A stretch of 64,000 nucleotides of DNA from Aquimarina pacifica (GTDB taxonomy: Bacteria; Bacteroidota; Bacteroidia; Flavobacteriales; Flavobacteriaceae). Location: the NCBI RefSeq assembly GCF_000520955.1, contig NZ_JACC01000032.1, forward strand, positions 17,672-81,671. The letters are read 5' to 3'. Below the pieces are notes generated by a model, which saw only the letters and a program-made list of their open reading frames with translations, had not been told where the DNA came from and did not search any database. Made by a program: the position numbers and the translations under genes. This document shows, one piece after another, positions 9,696-20,652 of the stretch. Numbering within the stretch: the first letter of the stretch is position 1; every line of letters begins with the position of its first letter.

Positions 9696-12600
9696 CTAAA
9701 TCACTATCTTTTTTAAGTCGTCTTTTTTCTGAAAAGACCATTTGAAATTATCAATGGTTATAGCCAGAAATTCGATAGTCGGATTCTCAAAAACTTGTTG
9801 AACATCAATAGGAACATCAAACTTATTTTCAATTATAAATATAAGTTTCATGGCTCTTAAACTATTTCCTCCTAATTCAAAGAAACTATCTTTAACACCT
9901 ACTTTTTCAAGCCCAAGTATTTCTTGCCAGATGTTGACTAATTCTTTTTCCGTTTCAGATGTAGGGGCTTGATAATTTTGTAATGCTACCTCAAAAGTAT
10001 CCAGTTTTAGCAATGCTTTTTTATCCGTTTTTCCATTGGGTGTTAAGGGTAATTTATCAATAATGATAAAAGAAGCAGGAATCATGTAAGCAGGTAGAGA
10101 TTTACTAATATTTTCTTTTACTTGTATACTATCAATAGTATCTCCTTGCAAATAGGCCACAATTAACTTATCCCCTTTGTGATCTTTAACCAATACTACA
10201 GCCTGTGAGATGTTTTTTTCTAGTAACAGCGTTTTTTCAATTTCTCCCAATTCTATGCGATACCCTCTTACTTTTACCTGATCATCCTTGCGACCAAAGA
10301 AGCGTACGTTACCGTCTGGCATCCAACTCGCCAAATCCCCTGTTTTATATATAATACTCCCTTTTTTGTAAGGGTTTTCTATAAATAATTCGTTAGTTAA
10401 GTTCTCTCGATTGAGATACCCATTGCTTAAACCATCTCCTGAGATACATAATTCGCCAATAACTCCCTCTGGTTGAAGTTGCATTTGTTCTGAAAAAATA
10501 TAAAATTGTGTATTACTTATCGGTTTGCCAATTGGGAGTGCCTCTTCATACTTTTTTTGAATACGATAACAACTGCTATAAGTTGTATCCTCTGATGGTC
10601 CGTATAAATTTCTTAATTCAATCGGAAAATCTATCAAATTGTTACTCAACCCTACAGGTATAGGCTCTCCCGCCATATTGATTGCCGAAACATTATCAAA
10701 CGAAATGCCTCTAGAATACAAATCTTCTATAACAGATGGTACGGTATTGATAAGTACCTTTCTATCTTTTGATAATTGAGAAGGAATTACCAATCCATTT
10801 TCTAAAATACGTACTTTTTTTCCGGTGCTTAGTGGATAAAACATTTCGAAGACTGACAAATCAAAACAATAAGAAGTAACCGCATAAACAATATCAAATG
10901 GAGTATTTTTAAACTCTTCTTTACTCCAATTGATTAGAGCAGCCACATTTTTGTGATTTATCTGCACTCCTTTAGGTTTTCCTGTTGACCCAGAGGTATA
11001 GATTATATAAGCCAAATCGTGTGAACTAATATGAATCCCAGGTAAACTTTTCGGCCAATCTTCAGGTTCAAAATCTTGAATAAAAGTGTCTGTAATTGTA
11101 AACTTGCATTGACTATCAGATTCTATATAATCAATACGCTCTTTGGGATAATTTAGATCTATCGGTACATAGGTCGCTCCTGCTTTTATAATACCCATTA
11201 ATGCAATCACCATCAATTCATTTCTAACCAATTTAACACCAATAAAATCCCCTTTCTTTACCCGATATTTCTCAATCAAACAATGAGCTAATTGATTTGA
11301 CCTTTCTTGCAATTGCATATACGTAATCTCTTTATCACCAGATAGCACTGCAATACCTGTGGGTGTTATATTGGCTTGACTCTCTAATAAGGTTACCAAG
11401 GTATCTTCTTTTGTATCCAAAAGAGAAAATTGATTATTACTAAAGTCAGACAAAATGGTAAATCTCTCTTCTTGAGTTAAATAATCCTGATTACTAATTG
11501 ATTCCTTAGGATTTTGAGTCACCAGAATAATAAACTGTTCTAAATGTTTGGTAAGTCGTTCTATAAATTTCTTTTGATAAATATCACTGTTAAATTCTAC
11601 TGTCACTGATATTTCTGAATCATTTTCCTCGAATAAAAAGCTGATATCAAAATGACTACTCCCACGATTTTCATAGGGATAATGTTCTATTTCTAAACCT
11701 GTAAATTTTGCTTCGTCTTTTAGAATTTGTTGCTGATTATGCAAAACAACCATAACATCAAATAAGGCAGACCTAGATACATCTCTTTTAATCTCTAATT
11801 GTTCAACTAATGTATCAAAAGGATATTCCTGATGCTCATAGGCTGACAATAGCGTTACTTTTTCTAGCTCCAAAAGCTCTTCAAAGGAAATAGATTGATC
11901 AAAACTTGTTCGTATGGCAAGTGTATTGATAAACAACCCTATTTGATTTTCTAAATCTGAATGCGATCTTCCTGACACGGGAGTTCCTAAAACAATATCT
12001 GTTTGACCTGTATATCGATAAAACAGTCCTTTCAACCCAGCCATTAATCCCATGAACAGAGTGGCCTCTGAGTCTTTAACAAATTGCTTCAATGACTGTG
12101 CAAAGGTTGTAGAGAATTGATATCTGGTAGACTTGCCTTTATATGTTTTTACTTTAGGGCGTTTTAGAGTAGAGGGCAATTCTAGTACCGGAATATCCCC
12201 TGAGAATTGATCTTTCCAGTAGTTCTCTGAAGTTTTGAAAGAGAATTGCATGTCCTCACTTTGTAACCAGCTAGCATACTCCTTATATTGAATTGTTAAT
12301 TCTTGAAGTGGAATTGGGGTATTATTTTTTAATGCAGTATAAATAAATTTTATTTCGTTTAATAAAACTTCCATAGACCAACCATCACCAATAATATGAT
12401 GTAAATTTAATACCACAATATGCTCTAATTCTGATCTCCTTATTACCTCTATTTGTAATAATGGAGCTTGGGTCAAGTCAAAACTGTGTGTCAATACTTG
12501 ATCTAAAATTTTTGTAATTGATTCCTCTTTATTTTCTTCTTTTATATCGTGAACCTTTACATTAAGCTTTACTTTTTCCTTCTGAAGTATACATTGTCTA

Positions 12601-15600
12601 ATCTCTCCTTCTTCAGAAACCTTAAAAAAAGTTCTTAAACTCTCATGTCTATGAATCAATGTCAAAACTGCCGATTCTAAGACGGTAATATCTAGATGTC
12701 CTTTTAGCTCAATAATATTAGGAATATTATAAGCTTTATTTCCTTCGGCAAATTGGCTTATTATCCATAACCGCTGTTGTGCAGGAGTAACGGGATAGCT
12801 ATCTCTATGCTCGATTTGAGGAATTGCCAAAAATTCAGCAAGCAAGTGAGGTGTACTTAGAAGAGATTTTATGGTAGGATAACGAAATATATCCTTAATT
12901 TCTAAATGTATTCCTAGCTCTTTATTTACTTGATTGATCAGTCTTACAGCCTTTAAACTATGTCCCCCTAATTCGAAAAAATTATCATTTGTTCCTATCT
13001 TTTCTATTCCCAAAATTTCTTGCCATATCTGTACAGCTATTTTTTCTTCATGCGTTACCGGCTCAGTATATGTATTTTTGATTACTTGTTCTCCCGAAAT
13101 GTCTGGCAATTCTTTTTTATTTATTTTACCATTAGGGGTAAGTGGGAGATTAGGCAATTCTATAAAGAAAGCAGGTATCATATATTCTGGAAGCTTATCT
13201 ATTAAGTATGTTCTCAATTGAGAAGGTGATACAGAGGAGTTAGAAACAAAATAAGCTACCAATGTTTTTTCATTATGTACTTCTTTACACACTACGACTA
13301 CCTGAGCCAATTCTTTACCAAAGCTCAAAATAGCACTTTCTATTTCACCTAATTCTATTCTATAACCTCTAACCTTTACTTGATCATCTTTTCTTCCCAA
13401 AAATTCTATGTTTCCATCGGGCAACCATCTCGCCATATCACCTGTGGTATACATCTTATCTCCATCAGAAAAAGGATTCGATATAAATTTGTCTTCTGTC
13501 AACTCTTTTTTATTGAAATATCCCCTTGCCACTCCTACTCCAGAGACATACATATTCCCCGTAACACCTATGGGAACAGGCTTTAACCCCTTATCAAGAA
13601 TGTATACAGATGTATTTGGCAAAGGTTTCCCTATAGGAATATTAGTATAGTGCTTATCAGATATCTTATATCCTGTACTATACGTTGTATCTTCTGATGG
13701 ACCATATAGATTCCTTACTTCAATTTTATCTAGAGGAAGTTGCTTTATAATATTAACGGGGATAACCTCTCCAGCCATATTTATATAAGAAATGTTCGTG
13801 AGATCTAAGTTTTCCTCTACTACTTTTTGGATTACAGATGGAACCGTATTTAATAAAATATTAGTATCCTTTTTTAAGTATTTATCAAGGTCCAATGCAT
13901 TATTTAAAACACGGACTTTTTTTCCGATAGATAATGGATAAAACATTTCGAACACCGATAAATCAAAACAGTGAGAAGTTACGGCATACACAATATCAAA
14001 TTTTGAAGGATTAAATTCTGATATTGACCAGTTGATTAACTCAACTGCATTTCTATGCTCAACCATTACTCCTTTGGGTTTTCCTGTGGTCCCAGAAGTA
14101 TATATGATATATGCCAGATGCTCTGGACTATTGATGTTAGTTACCGTGCTATCTGAATATCTATTCTTTATCTTTTTAAATTGATTTAATTTTTTATCAT
14201 CTAATACTACTTTACAATTACTATCCTTTTCGATATAATCAATCCTTTCTTGAGGATAGTTAATATCAATGGGTACATATGCAGCTCCTGATTTTAATAT
14301 GCCTAAAATAACCAGAATAGTATCCTCGCTTCTTTTTAGTTTAAAACCTACTAAATCATCTGGTTGTATGGCATAGGATTCTTTAAGATAAAAAGCTAGT
14401 TGATTAGACTTTGTATGAAGCTCCTTATAAGACATGGTTTTCCCTTCATAAACAACCGCTGTATCATTGGGAGTTTTATCTACTTGTTCTTCAAACAAAT
14501 GTATGAGTGTCTTTTGTTGATCTGTGTATGCAATTTCTGGGCCTTTAAATTCTTGAAATAGTTGTTTTTTTTCTGAAGACCCTAAAAAATCAAGGTTTTG
14601 TACATGGATAGTTGGATACTCAATTGCCTGAAGCATACAATTCTCTAAATGATCAAATATTTTTCTAATAAAATATGCATCATAGATATCTGTATTATAA
14701 CTTAGGGTAAGCTCTAATTCTTGTTTTTCGACAAAAGTAAAACTCAAATCAAATTGAGATGTTTTCCTATCTAATTCGTAATCGACTAATTCTAATCCTA
14801 GTAGACTTTCTGGATTGCGAATGCTCTTTAGTTGACTTTGACTTTGCAAAATAATCATAACGTCAAATAAAGCAGAACGGCTTGTGTCTCTTCGTATATC
14901 TAATTTATTTATTAACTCATCAAAAGGATAATCCTGATGCTCATACGCCTTAATAAGTGCACTTTTCTGATTTCTTAAAAACTCTGTAAAAGACAAATTA
15001 TCTTCTATTTTTGTTCGGATAGCAAGAGTATTAAGATATAGACCTATTTGTTGTTCTAGCTCGGGATGCGAACGACCGGCAACTGGTGTTCCTATGATAA
15101 TATCGTTTTGATTCGTATATCTATGCAATAGAACCTTAACTCCTGCCATAAGAGTCATGAATAGGGTAACCTCCTGATCACTAGAAAATTTCTTTACTTT
15201 ATCCAAAAAAGATTCTGAAAAAGAATGTGTTATTTCTTTTCCGTTATAGGTTTGAATTAGCGGACGAGGCTTAAAACTTGGTAATTCTAATACAGGGAGT
15301 TCTCCTTCAAATTGTTTTAACCAAAATGCTTCTGATATTTTTTGAGAATCTTTATAAGAACTACTATTCATCCAAACTGAATAGTCTTTATATTGAATAG
15401 GCAGTGTCTGAAAGTTAACCGTCTCTCCTTTCAATAAAGTGTTGTATGACGTTATAATTTCTGAAATCAGTATTTCGATTGACCAACCGTCTCCTATAAT
15501 ATGATGTAAATCAATAAAAAAGATACACTTGTTTTCTTCTAATTGAATAATAGAAGCTCTTAGTAGAGGTGCTTGACTTAAATCAAAGGGAATTCTGTTC

Positions 15601-18350
15601 TTTTTTTGAATATACGTATCTACTGCGATTTGCTTATCTTTCTTAGATCTAAAATCACTAATTTCAATACCAAAATCTATTTCATTTTCTGATTTAATAT
15701 ATTGATATAGCTCTCCTTTTTCATTTATCTCAAAATTAGTACGCAACACCTCATGTCTTGCTATTACTATCTCGAGAGCTTCCTGAAGGGTCGAGATAGT
15801 AATTCCCCCATTGATCTGAACGGCTTTAGATATATTGTATGCTAGTGAGCCTCCTTCTAACTGACTTAGTATCCATAAACGATTTTGTGAAGCCGTTACT
15901 GGATACTTATCTGATTCTAATGCTTTCTTAATAGAAACGTACTTGTTTTCTACCAATTTACTGCTTAATTCTTTAATCGTTGGGTTGACAAAAAAATCTC
16001 TAAAAGAGATATTTTTATTCAGGGATTTATGGATTCTATTGATTATCTGTGCCACCATTAGACTATGTCCACCTAACTCAAAGAAGTTATCGGTAACGCC
16101 CACCTGTTTTGTATTTAAAACGTCTTGCCATATCACCACTAACTTCTTTTCTAGATCATTCTCTGGTGCAACATATTTTTTACGAATCCCATCGATATTC
16201 TCTGAGCTAAGCAATTTTTTTCTATCTACTTTGCCGTGGGAAGTTAGTGGTATAGATTCCTGCTGAACATAAAAGCCCGGAACCATATAATCGGGTAATT
16301 TTTCGCTTAAAAATGTTCTAAAATCTGTTTTATTAACCACTACAGAAGAAACATAAAATAGGACTAAAGTTTTTTCATGATTGATTTCTTTGACCAGTAC
16401 AATTACTTGTTTTAAGGCATCAGAATATTGTATGGCAACTCTTTCTATTTCTTCTAACTCTATTCGATACCCTCTTATCTTTACCTGAAAATCCTTTCTA
16501 CCACTGAATTGAATAACTCCATTGGGTTGCCATCGTGCCATATCCCCAGTATCGTACATTCTTGTGTTCTCTACAAATGGATTTTTTATAAACTTTTTCG
16601 CAGTCAACTCTGCACGATTTAGATACCCTCTGGCTACTCCTGCACCAGAAACATAAAGTCTTCCTTCTACTCCTATGGGGACAGGTCGTAATTTTTTATC
16701 TAAAATATAGGCAGATGAGTTTGCAATAGGTCGACCAATAGGAATGGTTTTATATTTCTTTTTTTCAATAGGAAATGCCGTAGAAAATGTGGTGTTTTCA
16801 GTTGGGCCATATCCATTAACGATATGTATACTTGGGTATTTCGCATACACTTTTGCAACATGTTTTGGTGAAACAACATCTCCACCAACGATTAACTTGT
16901 CAATATCTTCAAAAACCGCTACGTCTTCATCTACCACTTTATTAAACCAGGAAGACGTCATCCAAATACTATTAACTTTATGATGCTTAATCAGATTAAC
17001 CAATCTAGCTGTAACTAATAAGTTATTTTGTTCAGTCAATACTAATTTTGCTCCGTTTAATAAAGTTCCGAAAAACTCTATAATTGTAGCGTCAAAAGAA
17101 ATAGAACCGGTACTAAGCAAGGTGTGTGTTTCGCCAAGCTGAAAGAAAGAACAAGGTTTAACTAATCTAATCACATTTCTATGTTCGACCATTACACCTT
17201 TGGGGTTCCCTGTAGTTCCTGATGTATACATTACATACGCCAAATTATTAGGACTACATGTAGTTGTTATATCGTCTTTGGGATATTTTGATATAGAAGT
17301 ATTAAAAACCTCTAACTCCTGATCATCGATAATTAGTTTGCAATTACTATCTTTTTGAAGATATGTTATTCTTTCTTCGGGATAATTTCTATCAATTGGT
17401 AAATAAGCAGCTCCTGATTTTAATATTCCCAAAATAACAATAAGTAATTGCTCTGTTTTATCAAGTTTAATTCCTACTATATCCTCTATTTGTAAACCAT
17501 ATTTTTCTTTTAAATAATGTCCAAATTGATTGGATCGTTTATGTAACTCTTGATAACTCAGCCTTGTTTTTCCATATTCGACAGCTATACTATTAGGAGT
17601 TTTTGTGACTTGATCTTCAAAAACTTTTGTAATCGTCTTGTGACTAGGGTAATCTTCTTTAGTCGTATTAAACTTGCTAATAATTTGAGTATATTCATTA
17701 TCAGAAAGGATACTAATCTGGTCATAAGACGTATCAATTAAATGAGTTAGATGTACCAAGCAATTTTTAAAATTTTTCAGAAAGTGTTTTGCACAATAAT
17801 CTGATATAAAATCTTGATTATAAATAATTTTGATTTCTACTTCATTATGTAAACCCCTAGAAAAACCTATTTGTACCGGCGTATTTTTATTAGATTTTAT
17901 GCCTGACCCTATATACAATCCAAAATAATATAATTCTGATATTTCTTTACCTTGAACTCTTTGGTGCCAACTATCTAGATCATAATTTTTATGAGTACAT
18001 ACCTCTTGCACCTCTTTTTTTACCTCTTGCAAGTATTCCTTAAAAGTTGAAGAATCTGCAATTAAAGGTTTAAAAAAAATTAGAGGGTTCTCTGAAGAGG
18101 GTTCATACCCTATTTGTTTTTCAAAACTCGAAAAATACCTTTCTATCAAGTTTCCGTAAATCGCTAATAGAACAGTTAATTCTGCCATAGGTTCTTTACT
18201 TGTTAACTTGTCAAAATAACTGACTTCTTCTTGGGATAGAAAGATCTTTTCTTCAGAAAAGACTATATCTAATGAAGAACTAACAACTTCTGCGTTTTCT
18301 AGTTTCTTAACCCAATAATCTGTTGCTATTTTTTTTTGAATTGCCGTCAT
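9696..18350 (-). CDS. Non-ribosomal peptide synthetase NRPS4, three modules starting with half a C domain
   Basis: 2884 residues. The first 215 or so resemble only the C-terminal lobe of a condensation domain: the protein starts near the YWxKxL region, and the N-lobe with HHxxxDG is absent. Then A1 (about 230-720) and carrier 1 (FELGGHSL), C (HHIIGDGWS), A2 and carrier 2 (FELGGHSL), C (HHIIGDGWS), A3 and carrier 3 (FELGGNSL). Specificity residues read DAIWIGGTFK (Val-like), then DLFNNALTYK twice (Ala-like). A2 and A3 are close paralogues (both NLYGPSEDTTYS), a likely module duplication. The protein ends in LKKIVI, matching the docking domain that opens NRPS5. The 309-nt upstream gap and the hydrolase before it hold no missing N-lobe, so a frameshift is unlikely; the preceding synthetase NRPS3 ends with a whole condensation domain instead. 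Confidence 0.96.
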   Translation of the reverse strand: MTAIQKKIATDYWVKKLENAEVVSSSLDIVFSEEKIFLSQEEVSYFDKLTSKEPMAELTVLLAIYGNLIERYFSSFEKQIGYEPSSENPLIFFKPLIADSSTFKEYLQEVKKEVQEVCTHKNYDLDSWHQRVQGKEISELYYFGLYIGSGIKSNKNTPVQIGFSRGLHNEVEIKIIYNQDFISDYCAKHFLKNFKNCLVHLTHLIDTSYDQISILSDNEYTQIISKFNTTKEDYPSHKTITKVFEDQVTKTPNSIAVEYGKTRLSYQELHKRSNQFGHYLKEKYGLQIEDIVGIKLDKTEQLLIVILGILKSGAAYLPIDRNYPEERITYLQKDSNCKLIIDDQELEVFNTSISKYPKDDITTTCSPNNLAYVMYTSGTTGNPKGVMVEHRNVIRLVKPCSFFQLGETHTLLSTGSISFDATIIEFFGTLLNGAKLVLTEQNNLLVTARLVNLIKHHKVNSIWMTSSWFNKVVDEDVAVFEDIDKLIVGGDVVSPKHVAKVYAKYPSIHIVNGYGPTENTTFSTAFPIEKKKYKTIPIGRPIANSSAYILDKKLRPVPIGVEGRLYVSGAGVARGYLNRAELTAKKFIKNPFVENTRMYDTGDMARWQPNGVIQFSGRKDFQVKIRGYRIELEEIERVAIQYSDALKQVIVLVKEINHEKTLVLFYVSSVVVNKTDFRTFLSEKLPDYMVPGFYVQQESIPLTSHGKVDRKKLLSSENIDGIRKKYVAPENDLEKKLVVIWQDVLNTKQVGVTDNFFELGGHSLMVAQIINRIHKSLNKNISFRDFFVNPTIKELSSKLVENKYVSIKKALESDKYPVTASQNRLWILSQLEGGSLAYNISKAVQINGGITISTLQEALEIVIARHEVLRTNFEINEKGELYQYIKSENEIDFGIEISDFRSKKDKQIAVDTYIQKKNRIPFDLSQAPLLRASIIQLEENKCIFFIDLHHIIGDGWSIEILISEIITSYNTLLKGETVNFQTLPIQYKDYSVWMNSSSYKDSQKISEAFWLKQFEGELPVLELPSFKPRPLIQTYNGKEITHSFSESFLDKVKKFSSDQEVTLFMTLMAGVKVLLHRYTNQNDIIIGTPVAGRSHPELEQQIGLYLNTLAIRTKIEDNLSFTEFLRNQKSALIKAYEHQDYPFDELINKLDIRRDTSRSALFDVMIILQSQSQLKSIRNPESLLGLELVDYELDRKTSQFDLSFTFVEKQELELTLSYNTDIYDAYFIRKIFDHLENCMLQAIEYPTIHVQNLDFLGSSEKKQLFQEFKGPEIAYTDQQKTLIHLFEEQVDKTPNDTAVVYEGKTMSYKELHTKSNQLAFYLKESYAIQPDDLVGFKLKRSEDTILVILGILKSGAAYVPIDINYPQERIDYIEKDSNCKVVLDDKKLNQFKKIKNRYSDSTVTNINSPEHLAYIIYTSGTTGKPKGVMVEHRNAVELINWSISEFNPSKFDIVYAVTSHCFDLSVFEMFYPLSIGKKVRVLNNALDLDKYLKKDTNILLNTVPSVIQKVVEENLDLTNISYINMAGEVIPVNIIKQLPLDKIEVRNLYGPSEDTTYSTGYKISDKHYTNIPIGKPLPNTSVYILDKGLKPVPIGVTGNMYVSGVGVARGYFNKKELTEDKFISNPFSDGDKMYTTGDMARWLPDGNIEFLGRKDDQVKVRGYRIELGEIESAILSFGKELAQVVVVCKEVHNEKTLVAYFVSNSSVSPSQLRTYLIDKLPEYMIPAFFIELPNLPLTPNGKINKKELPDISGEQVIKNTYTEPVTHEEKIAVQIWQEILGIEKIGTNDNFFELGGHSLKAVRLINQVNKELGIHLEIKDIFRYPTIKSLLSTPHLLAEFLAIPQIEHRDSYPVTPAQQRLWIISQFAEGNKAYNIPNIIELKGHLDITVLESAVLTLIHRHESLRTFFKVSEEGEIRQCILQKEKVKLNVKVHDIKEENKEESITKILDQVLTHSFDLTQAPLLQIEVIRRSELEHIVVLNLHHIIGDGWSMEVLLNEIKFIYTALKNNTPIPLQELTIQYKEYASWLQSEDMQFSFKTSENYWKDQFSGDIPVLELPSTLKRPKVKTYKGKSTRYQFSTTFAQSLKQFVKDSEATLFMGLMAGLKGLFYRYTGQTDIVLGTPVSGRSHSDLENQIGLFINTLAIRTSFDQSISFEELLELEKVTLLSAYEHQEYPFDTLVEQLEIKRDVSRSALFDVMVVLHNQQQILKDEAKFTGLEIEHYPYENRGSSHFDISFLFEENDSEISVTVEFNSDIYQKKFIERLTKHLEQFIILVTQNPKESISNQDYLTQEERFTILSDFSNNQFSLLDTKEDTLVTLLESQANITPTGIAVLSGDKEITYMQLQERSNQLAHCLIEKYRVKKGDFIGVKLVRNELMVIALMGIIKAGATYVPIDLNYPKERIDYIESDSQCKFTITDTFIQDFEPEDWPKSLPGIHISSHDLAYIIYTSGSTGKPKGVQINHKNVAALINWSKEEFKNTPFDIVYAVTSYCFDLSVFEMFYPLSTGKKVRILENGLVIPSQLSKDRKVLINTVPSVIEDLYSRGISFDNVSAINMAGEPIPVGLSNNLIDFPIELRNLYGPSEDTTYSSCYRIQKKYEEALPIGKPISNTQFYIFSEQMQLQPEGVIGELCISGDGLSNGYLNRENLTNELFIENPYKKGSIIYKTGDLASWMPDGNVRFFGRKDDQVKVRGYRIELGEIEKTLLLEKNISQAVVLVKDHKGDKLIVAYLQGDTIDSIQVKENISKSLPAYMIPASFIIIDKLPLTPNGKTDKKALLKLDTFEVALQNYQAPTSETEKELVNIWQEILGLEKVGVKDSFFELGGNSLRAMKLIFIIENKFDVPIDVQQVFENPTIEFLAITIDNFKWSFQKKDDLKKIVI

Positions 18351-18659
18351 CTTGTTTTTTGAATTTATTATTTCTACTTCATTTCACCCTAAACTGAGTT
18401 AATAAATAGGGGCGGTACATTAATTTAGATTTCTGTGTTTTTTGCAATAGTGGAGATCTCTGATTTTACCACAAAATCAGAATTGCAAGTATTTGGACTT
18501 GGTTATATGCATACACTAAGGTATTATACGCCTACATTATGCTATATTTTTAAGTTTCATGACAAAGTGTGCTATGTAATAAATTGAATTAGCCAATAAT
18601 CACGAACTCCTTTTAACTTTTTACAATTTCCTGAAAAATGAAAAAAGTTAAGATATGTT
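18351..18659. other. Intergenic region hydrolase-NRPS4 (309 nt)
   Basis: No credible reading frame. It contains the nested inverted repeat at 18442-18488 and a TAAACTGAGTTAA element at 18390-18402, related to the 13-bp palindrome at 35129-35141 and 54946-54958. No -7 box matching TAnnTTTG was found on the minus strand. Confidence 0.55.
18442..18488 (-). repeat. Nested inverted repeat upstream of NRPS4
   Basis: The outer arms TTGCAAT (18442-18448) and ATTGCAA (18482-18488) enclose inner arms TCTGATTTT (18459-18467) and AAAATCAGA (18473-18481) around a 5-nt loop. A GAGATCTC palindrome lies between the left arms. On the minus strand it sits about 90 nt before the NRPS4 start and is followed by A-rich, not T-rich, sequence, so it does not look like an intrinsic terminator. 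An RNA structure or protein site is possible. Confidence 0.45.
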
Positions 18660-20597
18660 TTATAATAAAATCCCCCAATAAAAAAAATATGTAAGTACTA
18701 GTACGTTAGAGAATACTACTGAAAAAACAACACTTCGATTATGTATTTTCTTCATTCGAAAAAGGAAAAATAATAACGTGATTGCTAGTAGTACCACAAA
18801 TACTAAGAGTAGTGTAAAGATGTAATTAAAACTATCGGGTAGACCAAATGCTAAAATGTAACTATTTTGTGATGCTACTTGTGTTAATGCTAAAACAATA
18901 GATAGTAAACTAAGTACCCCCACAAACGATGTTGCTATTACAAAAATATTGATAAAAATATCAGAACTTGATGTATATTTTCTTCTGATCATTTTGATCA
19001 ATCTATTAAAGATCGCAATGATCATAATCCCTAATGCTATCCCCAAAGGAACTATAAAAATAGGATCCGGTCCTTTTAGACTCTCTCCTACCTTAGATAT
19101 TCCCGAATTCATAACAATATTTTTTGCAAAATTTATTTTTTTAACATTACTAAACTCTTGTTTTTCAAGTCTTTTATGTGGATTCTCGACAAATGTTTTT
19201 AACATTTCTCTTCCGGTAGCAGTAAAACTTGGGACATGTCCGTAATTAGGAATGGTTATAGCATACGCATTTTTAAATCTTTTTGCTAGAGCCTTTCCAT
19301 TTGAAACTGGGGTGATAGGATCATACGCTCCAGAAAGAATCATAACCGGAGCCTCAAGACTATCTAAATTGCTTGAAGCGTTAACCATTAATGAATCTGA
19401 TCGCCTAAGGTTCCATTGCTGACATACTGCAAAGTCTGATTTATAAAATGAAACTCCTCCTTGTATTTTTTTGTATCTCGAAACGTCTTTTTGATATTCA
19501 GAAATATCGTTAATAGGAAGTGCTTCATTACAACTCACACTGTAGTAGACTCCATAATCCATACTGAGTAAATTAGAAAATGCTTCTACCAATTTCCCTA
19601 AAGCATCTACATTTCTATCTTGAAATTGATAAATCAATAACGGAATGATTTCTATAAGTTCTTTATGATATAAAGCCTGTTGAAGTGCTATCTTGTAATC
19701 TTCTTCATTGTACGTAAAAGAACTACTATTGATAATTTCTGAGTCTACCGAAACCTTTATTGGTTTGCTTTTTAAATTTAAAATATTTTTGTAGTACACC
19801 TGCTCCAAATCTGGATAATTCTTGTTGCACTCCTTATCATTTTTGCACAATTCGAAGACTTTCTTCAAACTGCTCATATAATTACTTGTATTTTGAGTAT
19901 AATAGGTGGTCATATCATCAATCGAAGAATCCAAGATTAATGTTTTGATATCATCAACGTATTCATTTGCATATACCTGTGCAATATAAGTTCCATACGA
20001 TGCACCGTATATATGCCATTTCGAATATCCCAATTGCGTTTTTAAGGCATTCAAATCTTTGGCCATAAATAGACTATGATACGATTCTATATCGATTCCT
20101 TTTTCTAAAAGATCTTGCTGGCATTCTAATACCGATGCTACTTTTTGTTTTTCATCTGTTTCTTCGGGTTGATTCTTTGCCAAAATTTGAAGAAACTTTT
20201 GTCCTAAATCCGGACATAAACGAGGTGAAGAAAAACCAGTTCCTCTCATATCTACCAAAATAATATCATTTTGGTTTCGCAGGGGGTGATCTCGCCAGGG
20301 GCCTATATTCTGTATGCTCCCTGCACCAGGGCCTCCCTGCACAAAAACTACTGCATCTGCATTTTTCTTATTCGATAGGTTTTTTACTACTGCAACAGCT
20401 ATCTTGATCGTTTTAGTTTTACTAATCGTATCCGAGCTTTCCCAGTTTTCTGGAACATTGAGGTACCCCCAATCAATATTGTCTTGTTCTAAAACCTCAA
20501 CTCCCGGAAAAAAAGATGTTGTTTTTTCAAAATTTATATGCTGTCCCATTATGTTGCTGATGGATAAAATACCCAATAGCAGAAAAAATCTTTTCAT
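18660..20597 (-). CDS. Membrane-anchored periplasmic S33-family alpha/beta hydrolase (aminopeptidase-like)
   Basis: 645 residues. A signal peptide (1-18, ends IMGQ) is followed by an alpha/beta-hydrolase domain of the tricorn/prolyl-aminopeptidase type: oxyanion region VQGGPGAGS (86-94), nucleophile elbow GASYG with Ser200, then a TAP-like C-terminal part with Asp426 (GAYDPITP) and His454 (NYGHVPS). Four hydrophobic segments follow at about 512-532, 548-572, 592-614 and 621-643, so the catalytic part is predicted to face the periplasm. It lies 55 nt after NRPS3 and before NRPS4, inside the synthetase row. Members cleave N-terminal residues from peptides or act as esterases. Processing of an exported precursor, or self-protection, is an inference. 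The signal-plus-domain-plus-C-terminal-helix layout recalls prodrug-activating peptidases such as ClbP, which belongs to a different family (S12). Confidence 0.85.
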   Translation of the reverse strand: MKRFFLLLGILSISNIMGQHINFEKTTSFFPGVEVLEQDNIDWGYLNVPENWESSDTISKTKTIKIAVAVVKNLSNKKNADAVVFVQGGPGAGSIQNIGPWRDHPLRNQNDIILVDMRGTGFSSPRLCPDLGQKFLQILAKNQPEETDEKQKVASVLECQQDLLEKGIDIESYHSLFMAKDLNALKTQLGYSKWHIYGASYGTYIAQVYANEYVDDIKTLILDSSIDDMTTYYTQNTSNYMSSLKKVFELCKNDKECNKNYPDLEQVYYKNILNLKSKPIKVSVDSEIINSSSFTYNEEDYKIALQQALYHKELIEIIPLLIYQFQDRNVDALGKLVEAFSNLLSMDYGVYYSVSCNEALPINDISEYQKDVSRYKKIQGGVSFYKSDFAVCQQWNLRRSDSLMVNASSNLDSLEAPVMILSGAYDPITPVSNGKALAKRFKNAYAITIPNYGHVPSFTATGREMLKTFVENPHKRLEKQEFSNVKKINFAKNIVMNSGISKVGESLKGPDPIFIVPLGIALGIMIIAIFNRLIKMIRRKYTSSSDIFINIFVIATSFVGVLSLLSIVLALTQVASQNSYILAFGLPDSFNYIFTLLLVFVVLLAITLLFFLFRMKKIHNRSVVFSVVFSNVLVLTYFFYWGILL

Positions 20598-20652
20598 TTT
20601 AAAAAAATTTATTGATTATGATAGAATTAAAAGTTTACTAGTACTTGAGATT

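Noticed and set aside
18351..18659. Frameshift or missing N-lobe for the first condensation domain of NRPS4
   Set aside because: The gap is shorter than the about 540 nt needed and shows no condensation-domain sequence in any frame.
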